The notes beneath the pieces are model-generated. The model was not told the origin of the DNA, did not search any database, and saw nothing but the letters and a program-made list of their open reading frames with translations. From Periplaneta americana (Eukaryota > Arthropoda > Insecta > Blattodea > Blattidae): DNA of 64,000 bases. The stretch covers positions 156,739,955-156,803,954 of the forward strand of contig NC_091122.1 of NCBI RefSeq assembly GCF_040183065.1, in the 5' to 3' direction. Of this stretch, positions 1-10,447 are shown piece by piece (positions within the stretch are counted from its first letter, which is position 1; each line of letters begins with the position of its first letter). Position numbers and translations under genes: made by a program.

Positions 1-594
1 TCTAGGGGTTATAGAGGGGACTAAGTAGATAAAGTTTTGATTAGGAACCCATGTCCAGAAATGTATCGTTTCGATGTAAAATAAGTGTGAAGATCGAATC
101 GATTTCACATCTTCCACTTCACTAGAAACAATGAAGATCTTCCTCCGACTCTACAGGTGTCTCATAAACAAGATTCAAGGAAAAAGTCGAGAGCAGTTAA
201 ATCTGGCGACCGTGATGGCTAAGGAATTGAATCACCTCGACCTATGCACCTTTCCCCGAATGTTTGGTGGAGACGTTCACTGACGGCAAGTGAAAAGTGC
301 GCGGGTGCGCCATCATGTTGAAACCATATTTGCTGACGTAGTGGCAGTGGAAAATCTTCACATAACTCTACCAGTACCTCTTGCAGGAAGGTCAAGTACC
401 TGGGACCCGTTAGGCGGTGCGTGGAACCACTCTTGTAGTGCACACTGGCAAGAGCTCATTGTCTCTAATGAAGAGGGAGATGTGAAATCGATTCGATCTT
501 CAAACTTATTTTCGATCGAAACGATACATTCCCGAACAAGGGTTTCTAATCAAAATTTTATCTACTTAGTCCCCTCGACAACCCCTAGATGTTT
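1..594. mobile_element. Short Tc1/mariner-superfamily element with long terminal inverted repeats
   Basis: The first about 148 bases and bases about 447-594 are inverted copies of each other; the outer 120 bases match at most positions, including the tip tctaggggtt at base 1 and its complement at 585-594. Between the arms lies a minus-strand scrap of a DDE transposase. The size (594 bp) and interrupted coding sequence indicate an internally deleted, non-autonomous copy. The outer left edge coincides with the window start, so the target duplication cannot be tested. Confidence 0.75.
219..443 (-). pseudogene. DDE_3-type transposase fragment (Tc1/mariner superfamily)
   Basis: The minus-strand reading of about 74 codons contains IWFQHDGAPAHFSLAV, the block around the second catalytic aspartate of IS630/Tc1/mariner transposases (consensus FQQDGAPxH), followed by RLHQTFGERCIGRGD, which corresponds to the segment just before the PWPxRSPDL block. 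N-terminal DNA-binding helices and the first and last catalytic residues are absent. It lies between the inverted repeats of the 1-594 element, so it is what remains of that element's own transposase after internal deletion. It cannot encode an active enzyme. Family assignment by motif is secure; the exact subfamily is not resolved. Confidence 0.75.
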
Positions 595-1579
595 GTAATA
601 GGAATTATAGAACACTCTGTATAAAGAAGCTAATGAGATATTTTGACATAAATTGGGAGAAGCAAAAGTGTTATACCAGGATATGTTCAAATGGTACACA
701 CAGAATGACAAAGACAACATCGATGCAGAATATTGGGAAGAAGCTCCATACTAGCTATATATTTCATACGTCAGTGTTTGTGTTATCCTGTGAAAATTAG
801 TATTATTTCTTGTGATTGTTTCACCAAAAATTTGGACATGATTATCTCATAATATAATGTGTGTATACTGTAAATAACATAATATTATTCTGAGAAACAC
901 TGATGCAGAGAACTATAGAAAAACATTATTTTATGCTTCTTCCTGGCTAAAGTGAAAATATTAATTTGAAATGTAATATTTTCTAAAATTTTCAGCTTCA
1001 TTGTGTAATGACAATGCGTTTTTGTTACAATAAATAACATTATGACACATAATAGAACAAATATATTGGATAAATTGATATAAACCAAATATTAAGGGAA
1101 GCAGATAACGAGTTTTGTAAAAATTCAATAAATTTATTAATATATTCTAGGAAAATACAAATTCACAATTTTGTTTGAAATGTGTTTACCAATTCCACTC
1201 AAAAATTGCAATATATTATATTTTTTACGGATTAAATTTTCATCATGATATAGGTGTAATTTAAAAAACAGCTCTCCTGAAAAAACTGGATTTTGTAGAT
1301 AACGAGTTTTGTGAAAACGCCCCTCAATTTGATTTAGATAAGAGCTAATGTATACAAGAGTTATTTACGAATTAAACAACAAAATACTATGAACTATTAA
1401 TTAAACACTGAAATACAAACTATGTAGCAGAATTAAGCTAAAATACATAGAATGTTAATATATTTCAAATAATGTTACATAATAGAAAGAGATTATTATG
1501 AGACAATTTTGAAAATACAGCACTATCAGGATGCATGTCTAAAGGAAGGAGTAACAATGTAGACAGTGATAGTTTAAGT
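595..1579. other. AT-rich spacer, no gene found
   Basis: No convincing coding sequence. A short open stretch at about 656-753 on the plus strand (ends ...EYWEEAPY, stop TAG) is unrecognised. The block gataacgagttttgt occurs twice (about 1105 and 1297) in direct orientation and may mark the ends of a small insertion or a tandem duplication. Confidence 0.5.
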
Positions 1580-1898
1580 CAGTATGATTGGAGTGAAATG
1601 CTAAGAAGGTTATCTTCTAAGCTGTTTTTAAAAGTGTTTATTGTCTTGCAGCCCCTAATACTTTGTGACAGGGAATTACATTGTCGCGAGGTGGATGCTG
1701 TAAAAGATGATGCATAACGAGATGTTCTACGAAGAGGTATACTTAACGCGCCACAGATAAGTGATCTGGTATTTACGTCGAGGTTAGAGTATAGATAAGA
1801 GAAACGAGACGAAAGGTAATTTGGTGTTGAGGTGTGCAGAATTCGAAAGAGCAATGAGAAGGAGTGTAAAGTTCTACGTTCTTTAAGTCGGAGCCACG
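1580..1898 (-). pseudogene. 3' end of a non-LTR retrotransposon ORF2 (C-terminal tail)
   Basis: On the minus strand, starting near 1895, the reading RLKERRTLHS, then LFRILHTSTPNYLSSRF, NLDVNTRSL and a C-terminal NTFKNSL block matches, residue for residue in many places, the LINE tail at 55154-55462 of this window (LKERRTIHSL, NPSYLASRF, EIDTRS, SSFKNKL). This is the domain downstream of the reverse-transcriptase core in CR1/L2-like LINEs. Only the last about 100 residues remain and no poly(A) or 3' UTR is obvious, so the copy is truncated at both ends. It abuts the hAT fragment starting near 1905. Confidence 0.7.
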
Positions 1899-1904
1899 AA
1901 AGAC

Positions 1905-2270
1905 TTACGAAGGACGGTGATCGGTTATTGTCGGATGACAGAAAGTCATCGGTTAGTTACAGTGCCTAAATTCAGTAAACAATTGAAAAGTAAACTTCAT
2001 GCTTACGTTAGTGAATTTGGTGCCCATGTGTTTTCAATCGATGGAACAGTTTTGCTATGTAAGGTTTGTGAAAAGACGAAGAAAAATATTTTATAGACTA
2101 AGTCAGCATGTGTCAAGTACGAAGTAAAAATGTGAGTTATGTGATGTAATTTAAATTTATTGCTAAAATATGTTATGTCTTTTTAAAATGTACGTCTTTT
2201 TAAAAATTGATTTTTGCCTTTTTTGCCTGCCTATTTTAATTGTTATAAATGCCTAAACATCCGGGCTCTA
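1905..2270 (+). mobile_element. hAT-like element, 3' portion with transposase N-terminus
   Basis: This stretch is homologous to 24310-24698. Both contain a start of the form MPKFSKxLKSK, then AYVSEFG, resembling the N-terminus of the intact hAT transposase at 57854 ([13 protein letters not shown]). Both end in the same terminus, ...atgcctaaacwtccgggctcta. The outer 10 bases (ccgggctcta) are the inverted form of the left terminus at 20578. The coding part breaks after about 45 residues. The left terminus is missing here, so the copy is 5' truncated or its left end has been replaced by the LINE scrap. Confidence 0.65.
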
Positions 2271-2419
2271 GTTATAAGGCTTAGAAGCAAATATTCTCAT
2301 AGGGACAGATAAAAATTATTTATTTCTTCCACAATGTTAATAATGACAAAACAAGTGTTTATACTATACAAATTCTGCCTACATGAGCGCAACCACGAGA
2401 GCAGAAAGTAAGTTTCCCT

Positions 2420-4826
2420 GTGTAGTGATAATAGTAGTAGTATTAATAGTATTATCAGCAGTAGCAGTGGTGTAGTAGTTTTAGTAGTAGTGATAACAGT
2501 AGTAGTGATAGTAGTAGTAGTGATAATAGTAGTAGTATTAATAGTATTATCAGCAGTAGCAGTGGTGTAGTAGTTTTAGTAGTAGTGATAACAGTAGTAG
2601 TGATAGTAGTAGTAGTGATAATAGTAGTAGTATTAATAGTATTATCAGCAGTAGCAGTGGTGTAGTAGTTTTAGTAGTAGTGATAACAGTAGTAGTGATA
2701 GTAGTAGTAGTGATAATAGTAGTAATATTAATAGTATTATCAGCAGTAGCAGTGGTGTAGTAGTTTTAGTAGTAGTGATAACAGTAGTAGTGATAGTAGT
2801 AGTAGTGATAATAGTAGTAGTATTAATAGTATTATCAGCAGTAGCAGTGGTGTAGTAGTTTTAGTAGTAGTGATAACAGTAGTAGTGATAGTAGTAGTAG
2901 TAATAATAGTAATATTAGGAGTAGCAGTGCAGTAGTATTATTAGTAGTAGCAGTACTAGTAGTAGTGATAATAGTAATAGTATTAATAGTAATAGTTGCA
3001 GTATCAGTGCTGTAGTAGTATTAGTAGTAGCAGTACTAGTAGTAGTGATAATAGTAGTAGTATTAATAGTAATAATAGCAGTAGCAGTGCTGTAGTAGTG
3101 GTAATAGTAGTAGTGATAATAGTAGTAGTATTAATAGTAATAGTAGCAGTAGCAGTGCTGTAGTAGTATTAGTAGTAGCAGTAGTAGTAATAGTGACAAT
3201 AGCAGTAGTATTAATAGTAATAGTAGCTGTAGAAATGCTGTAGTAGTATTAGTAGTAGCAGTACTAGTAGTAGTGATAATAGTAGTAGTATTAATAGGAG
3301 TAATATTAACAGTAATAGTAGCAGTAGCAGTGCTGTAGTAGTATTAGTAGTAGCAGTACTAGTAGTAGTGATAATAGTAGTAGTATTAATAGTAATATTA
3401 GCTGTAGCAGGGCTGTATTAGTATTAGTAGTAGCAGTAATAGTAGTAGTGATAAAAGTAGTAGTATTAATAGTAATAGTAGCTGTAGCAGTGCTGTAGTA
3501 GTAGTACTAGTAGTAGTGATAATAGTAGTAGTATTAATAGTAATAGTAGCAGTAGCAGTGCTGTAGTAGTATTAGTAGTAGCAGTACTAGTAATAGTGAC
3601 AATAGCAGTAGTATTAATAGTAATAGTAGCTGTAGAAGTGCTGTAGTAGTATTAGTAGTAGCAGTACTAGTAGTAGTGATAATAGTAGTAGTATTAATAG
3701 TAATATTAGCTGTAGCAGGGCTGTATTAGTATTAGTAGTAGCAGTAATAGTAGTAGTGATAAAAGTAGTAGTATTAATAGTAATAGTAGCTGTAGCAGTG
3801 CTGTGGTAGTATTAGTAGTAGCAGTATTAGTAGTAGTGATAATAGTAGTAGTATTAATAGTAATAGTAGCTGTAGCAGTGCTGTAGTAGTATTAGTAGTA
3901 GCAGTACTAGTAGTAGTGATAATAGTAGTAGTATTAATAGTAATAGTAGCTGTAGCAGTGCTGTAGTAGTATTAGTAGTAGCAGTACTAGTAGTAGTGAT
4001 AATAGTAGTAGTATTAATAGTAATAGTAGCAGTAGCAGTGCTGTAGTAGTATTAGTAGTAGGAGTACTAGTAATAGTGATAATAGTAGTAGTATTAATAG
4101 TAATAGTAGCAGTAGCAGTGCTGTAGTAGTATTAGTAGTAGCAGTACTAGTAATAGTGATAATAGTAGTAGTATTAATAGTAATAGTAGCAGTAGCAGTG
4201 CTGTAGTAGTATTAGTAGTAGGAGTACTAGTAATAGTGATAATAGTAGTAGTATTAATAGTAATATTAGCAGTAGCAGTGCTGTAGTAGTATTAGTAGTA
4301 GCAGTACTAGTAATAGTGATAATAGTAGTAGTATTAATAGTAATAGTAGCAGTAGCAGTGCTGTAGTAGTATTAGTAGTAGGAGTACTAGTAATAGTGAT
4401 AATAGTAGTAGTATTAATAGTAATAGTAGCAGTAGCAGTGCTGTAGTAGTATTAGTAGTAGCAGTACTAGTAATAGTGATAATAGTGGTAGTATTAATAG
4501 TAATAGTAGCAGTAGCAGTGCTGTAGTAGTATTAGTAGTAGCAGTACTAGTAATAGTGATAATAGTGGTAGTATTAATAGTAATAGTAGCAGTAGCAGTG
4601 CTGTAGTAGTATTAATAGTAGCAGTACTAGTAATAGTGATAATAGTGGTAGTATTATTAGTAATAGTAGCAGTAGCAGTGCTGTATTAGTATTAGTAGTG
4701 TGATAATAGTAGTAGTAATTGTAGTAGTAGTAGTAATAATAGTAATAGTAGCAGTAGCAGTGCAATAGTATTATTAGTAGTAGCAGTACTAGTAGTAGTG
4801 ATAATAGTAATAGTATTAATAGTACT
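2420..4826. repeat. GTA-type minisatellite with 95-bp and 80-bp higher-order units
   Basis: Everything here is built from RTA/AGT-like triplets. Two sub-arrays are visible. From about 2422 to 2895 a 95-bp unit recurs almost perfectly (anchor tattaatagtattatcagc at 2441, 2536, 2631, 2726 and 2821). From about 4021 to 4680 an 80-bp unit recurs (taatagtagcagtagcagtg at 4021, 4101, 4181, and so on). Within it gcagtactag and ggagtactag alternate, giving a 160-bp dimer. The middle (2900-4020) is less regular. Reading frames through it are periodic leucine/tyrosine/valine runs and are not taken as genes. Confidence 0.9.
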
Positions 4827-4929
4827 AAAGAAAGCATAATTTCATGAAAAGATTGATTGGAACAGATATAGAAATTGTTGAGCTATTTTTCAACATATTC
4901 CCCACCGGAATTGAGGTAGGCTAGACTAA

Positions 4930-5090
4930 TTGTGATCCCGTGGGATCAACAGAGAGGTCCAGACGGCTGTCACACACTGGTTCTGATCCCAGGCGACAGA
5001 CTTCTACAACACAGGGATACAAAAGTTGATCTCATGGTATGACAAATGTCTCAATTCCAGTAGGGATGTTGAAAAATAGCTCAACAATTG
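4930..5090 (+). pseudogene. Mariner-like transposase, C-terminal remnant
   Basis: The plus-strand readings WDQQR and ATDFYNTGIQKLISWYDKC, followed by LNSSRDVEK and a stop, match the C-terminal end of mariner-type transposases, where the usual form is F-Y-x-x-G-I-x-K-L-x-x-R-Y-D-K-C-L-x-x-x-G-D-Y-V-E-K. An in-frame TGA interrupts the segment (after the W-F pair), and a frameshift separates the WDQQR block from the rest. Catalytic residues are absent. The copy at 46965-47130 has the same block with different damage. The annotation rests on motif recall; no database search was possible. Confidence 0.6.
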
Positions 5091-5286
5091 CTGTGTCTGT
5101 TCCAATAAATGTTTCTACGAAATTGTATTTTTTTTCTGTAAACGGCTCCAGGGAAATTTGCTGTCTGGACGGCCATCAAAATTGCGCTCGAGTGGCCAGA
5201 ATTTGTGAAAGCACTTATTTTGACATTACTAACATGGTGGAAGGAAAAAAGAAATTTTATCTGCCTCCGTGAGAATGTTTGCTTGT

Positions 5287-6009
5287 AAGCAATGGATAAC
5301 GTTTTAATAAAATATGTTCGGCATTGTGATAGTGGTAAGATATTTAATTACAAACCCAGAAAATTTGACTGTATATTCACTAGAAACTAATTTATCTTCT
5401 TTTCCTAGGAACTGAAGAGTTCTTGGAATAGTAGCGGAAAAATTGGCAATTAACCGCCGAGAATAATGCAGCCAAATTGTGAGAAGAAGGAACCCTATAT
5501 AATATTTCGCGAGGAGAATTTACATGAACTCGACTGCCAATACCACCTAAATTTCAAATTTTACCACATTTAAGCTTATTGTGAATTTAAGGGTACACCG
5601 AAGTGAAATTTCAATTTTTTAAACTAATTTATTCAAATTAGAGACTGAAAATTTGTATAGATATTATACTGCATGTAAGTTAAATAGTGTCTGTGCAAAG
5701 TTTCATTTAATTTTCTTAAGAAATGTGTAAATTATTAAAATTTTTGTAAATTTAGAAGGTATTTTTTAAACTTTTCTTTGAAATTTTTGTCCATACACCT
5801 GTAAAGCTCTTAGAAACAAAACTTACTGTCAAAGGTTTCCATTCCATGCCTAAAAAATTAGAAAAAAATATTTGATACAGTCGAATACAAAAATTGCAAA
5901 AAAAAAAAAAGACTGCAAGTACAGAGTAGCCCAAGAAATGGGAGATTTTAATTATGTTGTTGGTAGTACACGGAGTATGCAAATCTGACTTTCAGGTGAA
6001 GCAGACTTG
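5287..6009. other. AT-rich spacer, nothing recognised
   Basis: Low-complexity AT-rich sequence with a run of adenines at about 5899-5910. No open frame with family resemblance was seen on either strand. Confidence 0.5.
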
Positions 6010-6185
6010 AATAATTTCAAGGGAAAAATTGTTCCGGGGCCGGGTATCGATCCCGGGACTCTTCGCTTCGCGCACCGTCGGATGTAGTCCCTGGGTAGCT
6101 CAGTCGGTACAGCATTCGTGCGCTAAGCGAAGGGTCCCGGGATCGATACCCGGCCCCGAAACAATTTTTTCCCTTGAAATTATTT
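6010..6185. repeat. Fold-back palindrome with tRNA-like loop
   Basis: Bases 6010-6074 and 6118-6185 are near-perfect inverted copies (ataatttcaagggaaaaatt versus aattttttcccttgaaatta at the outer ends). The roughly 43-base loop plus right arm contains a tRNA-like A box (tagctcagtcggtac) and B box (gggatcgatacc). The acceptor stem does not pair (CCCTGGG against CCCCGAA), so this is not a functional tRNA. It is best read as a tRNA-derived SINE head with a second inverted copy of its 3' half. Confidence 0.75.
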
Positions 6186-6302
6186 AGTAGACTACGTGAA
6201 TTATTTTAGTAGGCTTAGATTCGTTATTCTCTAGCCTAACTGTTGCAGTTTATGCCTATTAAACATGGAGCGTTGGACTGGTGAGCAACGAGAATTTGCT
6301 GT

Positions 6303-6475
6303 TTTTTTTACTTCGTTATTTAACGACGCTGTATCAACTACGAGGTTATTTAGCGTCGATGGGATTGGTGATAGCGAGATGATATTTGGCGAGATAAGGG
6401 CGAGGATTCGTCATAGATTATCTGACATTTTCCTTACGGTTGGGAAAACCTCGGAAAAAAACCAACTAGATAATC
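6303..6475 (-). mobile_element. 5'-truncated tRNA-derived SINE inside a transposase gene
   Basis: The insertion is flanked by a perfect 12-bp duplication, agaatttgctgt, at 6291-6302 and 6476-6487. A run of T at its left edge is the oligo(A) tail of a minus-strand copy. The body (gatagcgagatgatatttgg, gttgggaaaacctcgg) matches the second SINE family seen complete at 25252-25523; the tRNA head is missing. Removing it and one duplication rejoins the transposase reading frame on either side. Confidence 0.88.
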
Positions 6476-7016
6476 AGAATTTGCTGTAAAATCTTATTAT
6501 CTAAATGGTAAATGCACAGAAGTTGCTCGCAGGGAGTTCCGCCATCACTTTCAACTCGTCGTCACGATTCTGTGCCCTCCTCACATGCGATTAAAATCTG
6601 GGTCCGCAATTTAGAAGAATCAGGCTCAGCACTAAGAAGAAACCTCCAGGTAAAGAAAATACTGCCAATGGTCTTGAACAAACTGTTAATGCAACTCGTT
6701 ATGTGATAATGATTAAAAATTTTTAAGTGGTCAATTCAGAAGAAGAAATTTTCTTATCAACAGATCAACTTGGTTTAAGCAAGACGGTGCGACAGCACAT
6801 AGGCCTATTGCACCTGTATCTGTGACGTAAATGCGAAATTTTATTGCGAGTCATGTCATATCGAGAAATGGAGATATTCCCTGGCCTGCACGATCCCCCG
6901 ATTTAACCCTTAAATTGACAAAGTATCCTATAGGACACAACAGGTTAATAGGCTATATTCTATCATTTTAATAGAACAATAGAAAAAAAATTGGTAAGAA
7001 AATTAAAATTTCACAA

Positions 7017-8013
7017 TCTATACTAATAATAAATCTGTAGCCAAAATGTTTCTGGTAATTTTCGATTTTCCAAAAATAATTGATGTTAACATATATAATT
7101 AACCATCCTGAAACCGAAAATCGCTTTTTTGAAATTTTTATTTGTATGTCTGTCTGTCTGTCTAGATGTTTGTTACCTTTCACGCGATAATGGCTAAACC
7201 GATTTATATGAAAATTGGAATATAAATTAAGTTCGTTGTAACTTAGATTTTAGGCTATATGGCATTCAAAATACTTTATTTAAAAGGGGGGTTATAAGCG
7301 GACCTGAATTAATTAAATCGAAATATCTCGCTTATTACTGATTTTCATGAAAAATATTTACATAACAAAAGTTTCTTTAAAAATAATTTTCGATAAGTTT
7401 TATTCTATACAAAATTTTGATAGCACTGATATTTAATGAGATAAATGAGTTTTAAAATTACAATAACAACGCCATCTAAAGCGCTGTACTAAAATAAAAA
7501 CAAATGACTTCGTCTATAAGGGGCCTTGGACAACAACAATCGAAAGCTATTAAACATAGCCTAAGAGAATGTTTCTGTGTTTGTATGAAGTAATATCGGA
7601 AGCTAAATTAATCGATTTGTATAATTAATTATTATTTCACCATTGGAAAGTGTAGTTTCTCTAGATGGACATAATTCTACAATGTTAATACAGTAACTTC
7701 TGAAACATATAGCAAGTAATATAAAGTATACACATTAAAACTAAATGATATGTCAATCTTCATTAAACTATGGTTGCATGTAATAACAATTAAGAAACAT
7801 GTTAAAGAAATTGTCATTGCACCAAATGATTGCTCTCTGGACCAAAATGACCGAATTTTAATTATTCAAATACAATTTAAATTAAGTAACATATTAAACG
7901 ATTTATCTTTCTATCAAACACGAATGTCCCCTGGATCAAACGTCCTATTTTAATTATGTAATTACTTTATATTTATTTCTAACAGGTGCAGCGGAGCGCA
8001 CGGGTACGGCTAG
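7017..8013 (+). mobile_element. Non-autonomous Helitron, copy 1 (about 1 kb)
   Basis: The 5' end is TCTATACTAATAATAAATCTG. The 3' end is GTGC...GCAC (a short hairpin) followed by gggtacggCTAG, and the element sits between a host A and T with no target duplication. All are Helitron hallmarks. It aligns over nearly its full length with 60675-61661, with scattered substitutions and small indels. No Rep or helicase coding sequence is present. A (GTCT)n microsatellite lies near 7148-7163. Confidence 0.87.
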
Positions 8014-8261
8014 TACTGTAATATTGTAGAACATATAGGCTAAAATATGGACAATGCGATAGTTGTTTTCTCTACAGTCCGACAAGGTTTAATAAACTAG
8101 TGTGAGAAATAAAGTTTTGTCAATTACGGGTGTGGTTTCTTTTTATAGGGGTATCTAAAAAGTATACCTAAGGTATATACAAACGAACCGAAAAATATTG
8201 AACAATTGAAGATAACAATTCGTGAAGAAATTTCGAACACCACAGTCGAAATCAGAAGTGT

Positions 8262-9246
8262 CGAATGTCAAATATTTAGGTATCATTATTGATCAGAATT
8301 TAAAATGGCCTCATCACATTACTTATCTTTGTAAGAGGCTTCGTAAAACAATTTATAAATTCGTTAATCTTCGATGCTACTTACCTATTAGAGTTCTACG
8401 AAATGTTTATTTGGCCATTATCATCATGGTCTATCATTCAATATGGTATAATTGTTTGGGGTGGAAGTACAAAAATTAATCTTAGTCCGTTAAATTTACT
8501 ACAAAAACGAATAATTAAAATTTGTTTGAAGAAACGTTTCGATTATCCAACTAAATTAATTTATTCTGAATTTAATGTATTTAATATTGAACAAATTTAT
8601 AAGTATACGCTGTTTATCATAAAAATCGTAATAAGTTTGTATTACAGACACACAATTATGACACAAGACGAAATATTAATTCAACATTAGTAGAACCTAA
8701 ATGTCTCACATCTGCTGGTCTAAAGCATAGCATAAATTTTGGCCCTCGGTTGTACAATGCTTTAACTAAATTACACCCAGAACTTCTAACATGTAACCCA
8801 CTAACATATAACAAGAAAATTAGAAATGTGTTAATATCTTCAATTTGATTAAATAAATTTATAGCCTATGTGTATGAATTAATCAACCTATATTATATTT
8901 GTATTCTATAATTTTGAAATATATATATTAGTCCTACTTTTCACGTGCGATATTATTCTTCTCTAGTGTTAATATTATATTATATAATTCCATTGCCGCT
9001 GTAATTATATTTTAGTTCCTATTTTATTTTACTTATATATTTATATTATTATTTTTTTTTATTTTAATATTATATCTGAACTGCGACCGAGCACGAGCGC
9101 TGCTCATTCGGTCTCAAATTTTGTTAATACTACTGTATCTGCTTTTTATATTGCTTGTATTATTTTATTTGTATTTCTCTTTGTTTGTTTTGTAATTATA
9201 TTTCTTTATTCTGTATATTTAAATTTAAATAAATAAATAAATAAAT
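8262..9246 (+). mobile_element. 5'-truncated non-LTR retrotransposon (CR1/jockey-like), copy 1
   Basis: From 8262 onward the sequence is almost identical to 53360-54325. It encodes the end of the reverse transcriptase: VKYLGIIIDQNLKW (RT domain 7), then LLQKRIIKICLKKRF and a C-terminal segment ending near 8848 (LISSI, stop). A 3' UTR of about 370 bases and an AAATAAATAA-type tail follow to 9246. Two frameshifts, near 8415 and 8650, occur at the same places in copy 2. The 5' junction lies inside the mariner-like pseudogene, typical of abortive target-primed reverse transcription. Confidence 0.85.
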
Positions 9247-10228
9247 TATTCAAACTTTTTTATAAAATGCGCTAAATCCATTTCACTTTCTTACAGATTT
9301 CCCCTCTTTTTTTGGTCATGATTCAGTCTGTGTTTTTGGTTTGCTTTAAAAAGTGCTTTCTCCTTGTCTCCAATAGCCTTAAAATAGTCTACGTAAGTTA
9401 TAAAAATTATGCTGTCTGGTACAAAAGCACTGATTAATTCAATATTGCTCTCTTTTGAAAACTATTTTCGTTTGGACCAAGTATATTTTTATTCAATGCT
9501 CCTCAATGTTGAGAAACTTTAAAGATTGATTACAAGAATATATGCACGTTAGTGGAGTGCATTTGAAGGAAGTCATTTTCAAGAAATATATATTCATACT
9601 ATATTCTATATTTTCATATAAGCTTAACGAAAGTTAATTTAATACAATATCCAAAGTTTCATTTCACTATTTAAAAGTCTCCCGTTTCTTTGGCTCACCT
9701 AGTAACTTATAGGCCTAAGTTATAAAAATATAGGCTAATAGGCCTAACTTAGGCTATATGAAAGTCTTGATAGCAAATGTTATTAAACAGACATTTCAAG
9801 ATATCCATAAAAATCATAAATCTACTACAACATTTTTTTCAGAAAGATAAGCATTTTTAGTAAAAACGTAAGCCGAAAAAAACGAGTTTGAAAGTTTGAA
9901 ATTATAGAACTACTCGTAGGGTTAGAGTCGAAAGTAAACACATGCAATTTCTCGCAAGTGTAACAGCTGCTATGGATATGAAAATTGGTGGAGGGGTATT
10001 TTAGAGCTAAAGCAATTTTTAATGACTACTAGGCATACACTTTTACTACGTCATAGGCCTAATATTTTTGACCAATAAAACTGTACGGAACGACGTGTTT
10101 CAACCAATAATGGCTGCTATCCTATAATTTTTATCACCTCCCTAGCATTTCTTTTTATCACCTCCCTAGCATTTGTTTGTTTTTATCACTTTCCTTGTTT
10201 GCCAACATTGCACTTTCAATAATTGTAG
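9247..10228. other. AT-rich spacer, no gene found
   Basis: No coding sequence recognised. Near 10126-10190 a block of about 25 bases (tttttatcacctccctagca) is tandemly duplicated with a diverged third start. Confidence 0.5.
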
Positions 10229-10447
10229 GATAAAGTTGGTAATATTGTGATAGTTCTTTTTGAAAATTTAGTACAATTTTATTGAGCGAGAGAAGGACCG
10301 GTTTTGTGCAGAAACTTGACCACGAACATTCCCTTAATATGTTGACGCGAAAAAAAAAAACGATTTTCCTCTCGCTCAGTAAAATTGTAATAAATTCTCA
10401 AAAGAACTATCACAATATTACTCATATCACAATATTACCAACTTTAA
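10229..10447. repeat. Fold-back element or MITE with about 60-bp arms
   Basis: Left arm taaagttggtaatattgtga, then tagttctttt, through attgagcgagag (about 10232-10292). Right arm ctctcgctcagtaaaattgt through accaactttaacc (about 10370-10449) is its inverted form, with an extra internal repeat of tatcacaatattac. The centre carries an A(10) run. The ORF that begins at 10282 merely crosses this palindrome. Confidence 0.7.

Larger units (their letters stand above)
2283..5286 (+). mobile_element. Mariner-like element, copy 1, expanded by an internal minisatellite
   Basis: The left arm (about 2283-2420) and right arm (about 5150-5286) are inverted repeats: the right arm read backwards gives acaagcaaacattctc, a purine-rich gcagataaaa block and the same 100 following bases. 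A second copy of the element lies at 46743-47352 in only 610 bp. Here the same arms and the same transposase remnant are separated by 2.4 kb of GTA-type repeats (2420-4826), beginning just after ttccctg and ending just before gaaagcataatttcatg. Target duplications are not clean. Confidence 0.75.
6265..8262 (+). pseudogene. Mariner-like transposase with DUF4817-type N-terminus, multiply interrupted
   Basis: The reading starts MERWTGEQREFAV at 6265 and is cut at 6302 by a SINE. It resumes at 6488 as KSYYLNGKCTEVARREFRHHF, then after a frameshift SHAIKIWVRNLEESGSALRR: together the helix-turn-helix (DUF4817) start of this transposase class. At about 6770-6915 come WFKQDGATAH, ISRNGDIPW and ARSPDLT of the DDE core. 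After unrelated sequence and a Helitron (7017-8013), CGFFL-stop-GYLK, VYTNEPKNIEQLKITIREE and ISNTTVEIRSV follow at about 8126-8262, the usual C-terminus. A stop replaces the Trp of the FLWGYLK motif. Much of the middle is missing. A LINE joins directly at its 3' side. Dead copy. Confidence 0.75.

Noticed and set aside
5039-5272. 77-codon plus-strand frame
   Set aside because: It is in a different frame from the mariner-like C-terminus (KLISWYDKC) and crosses the element's inverted repeat.
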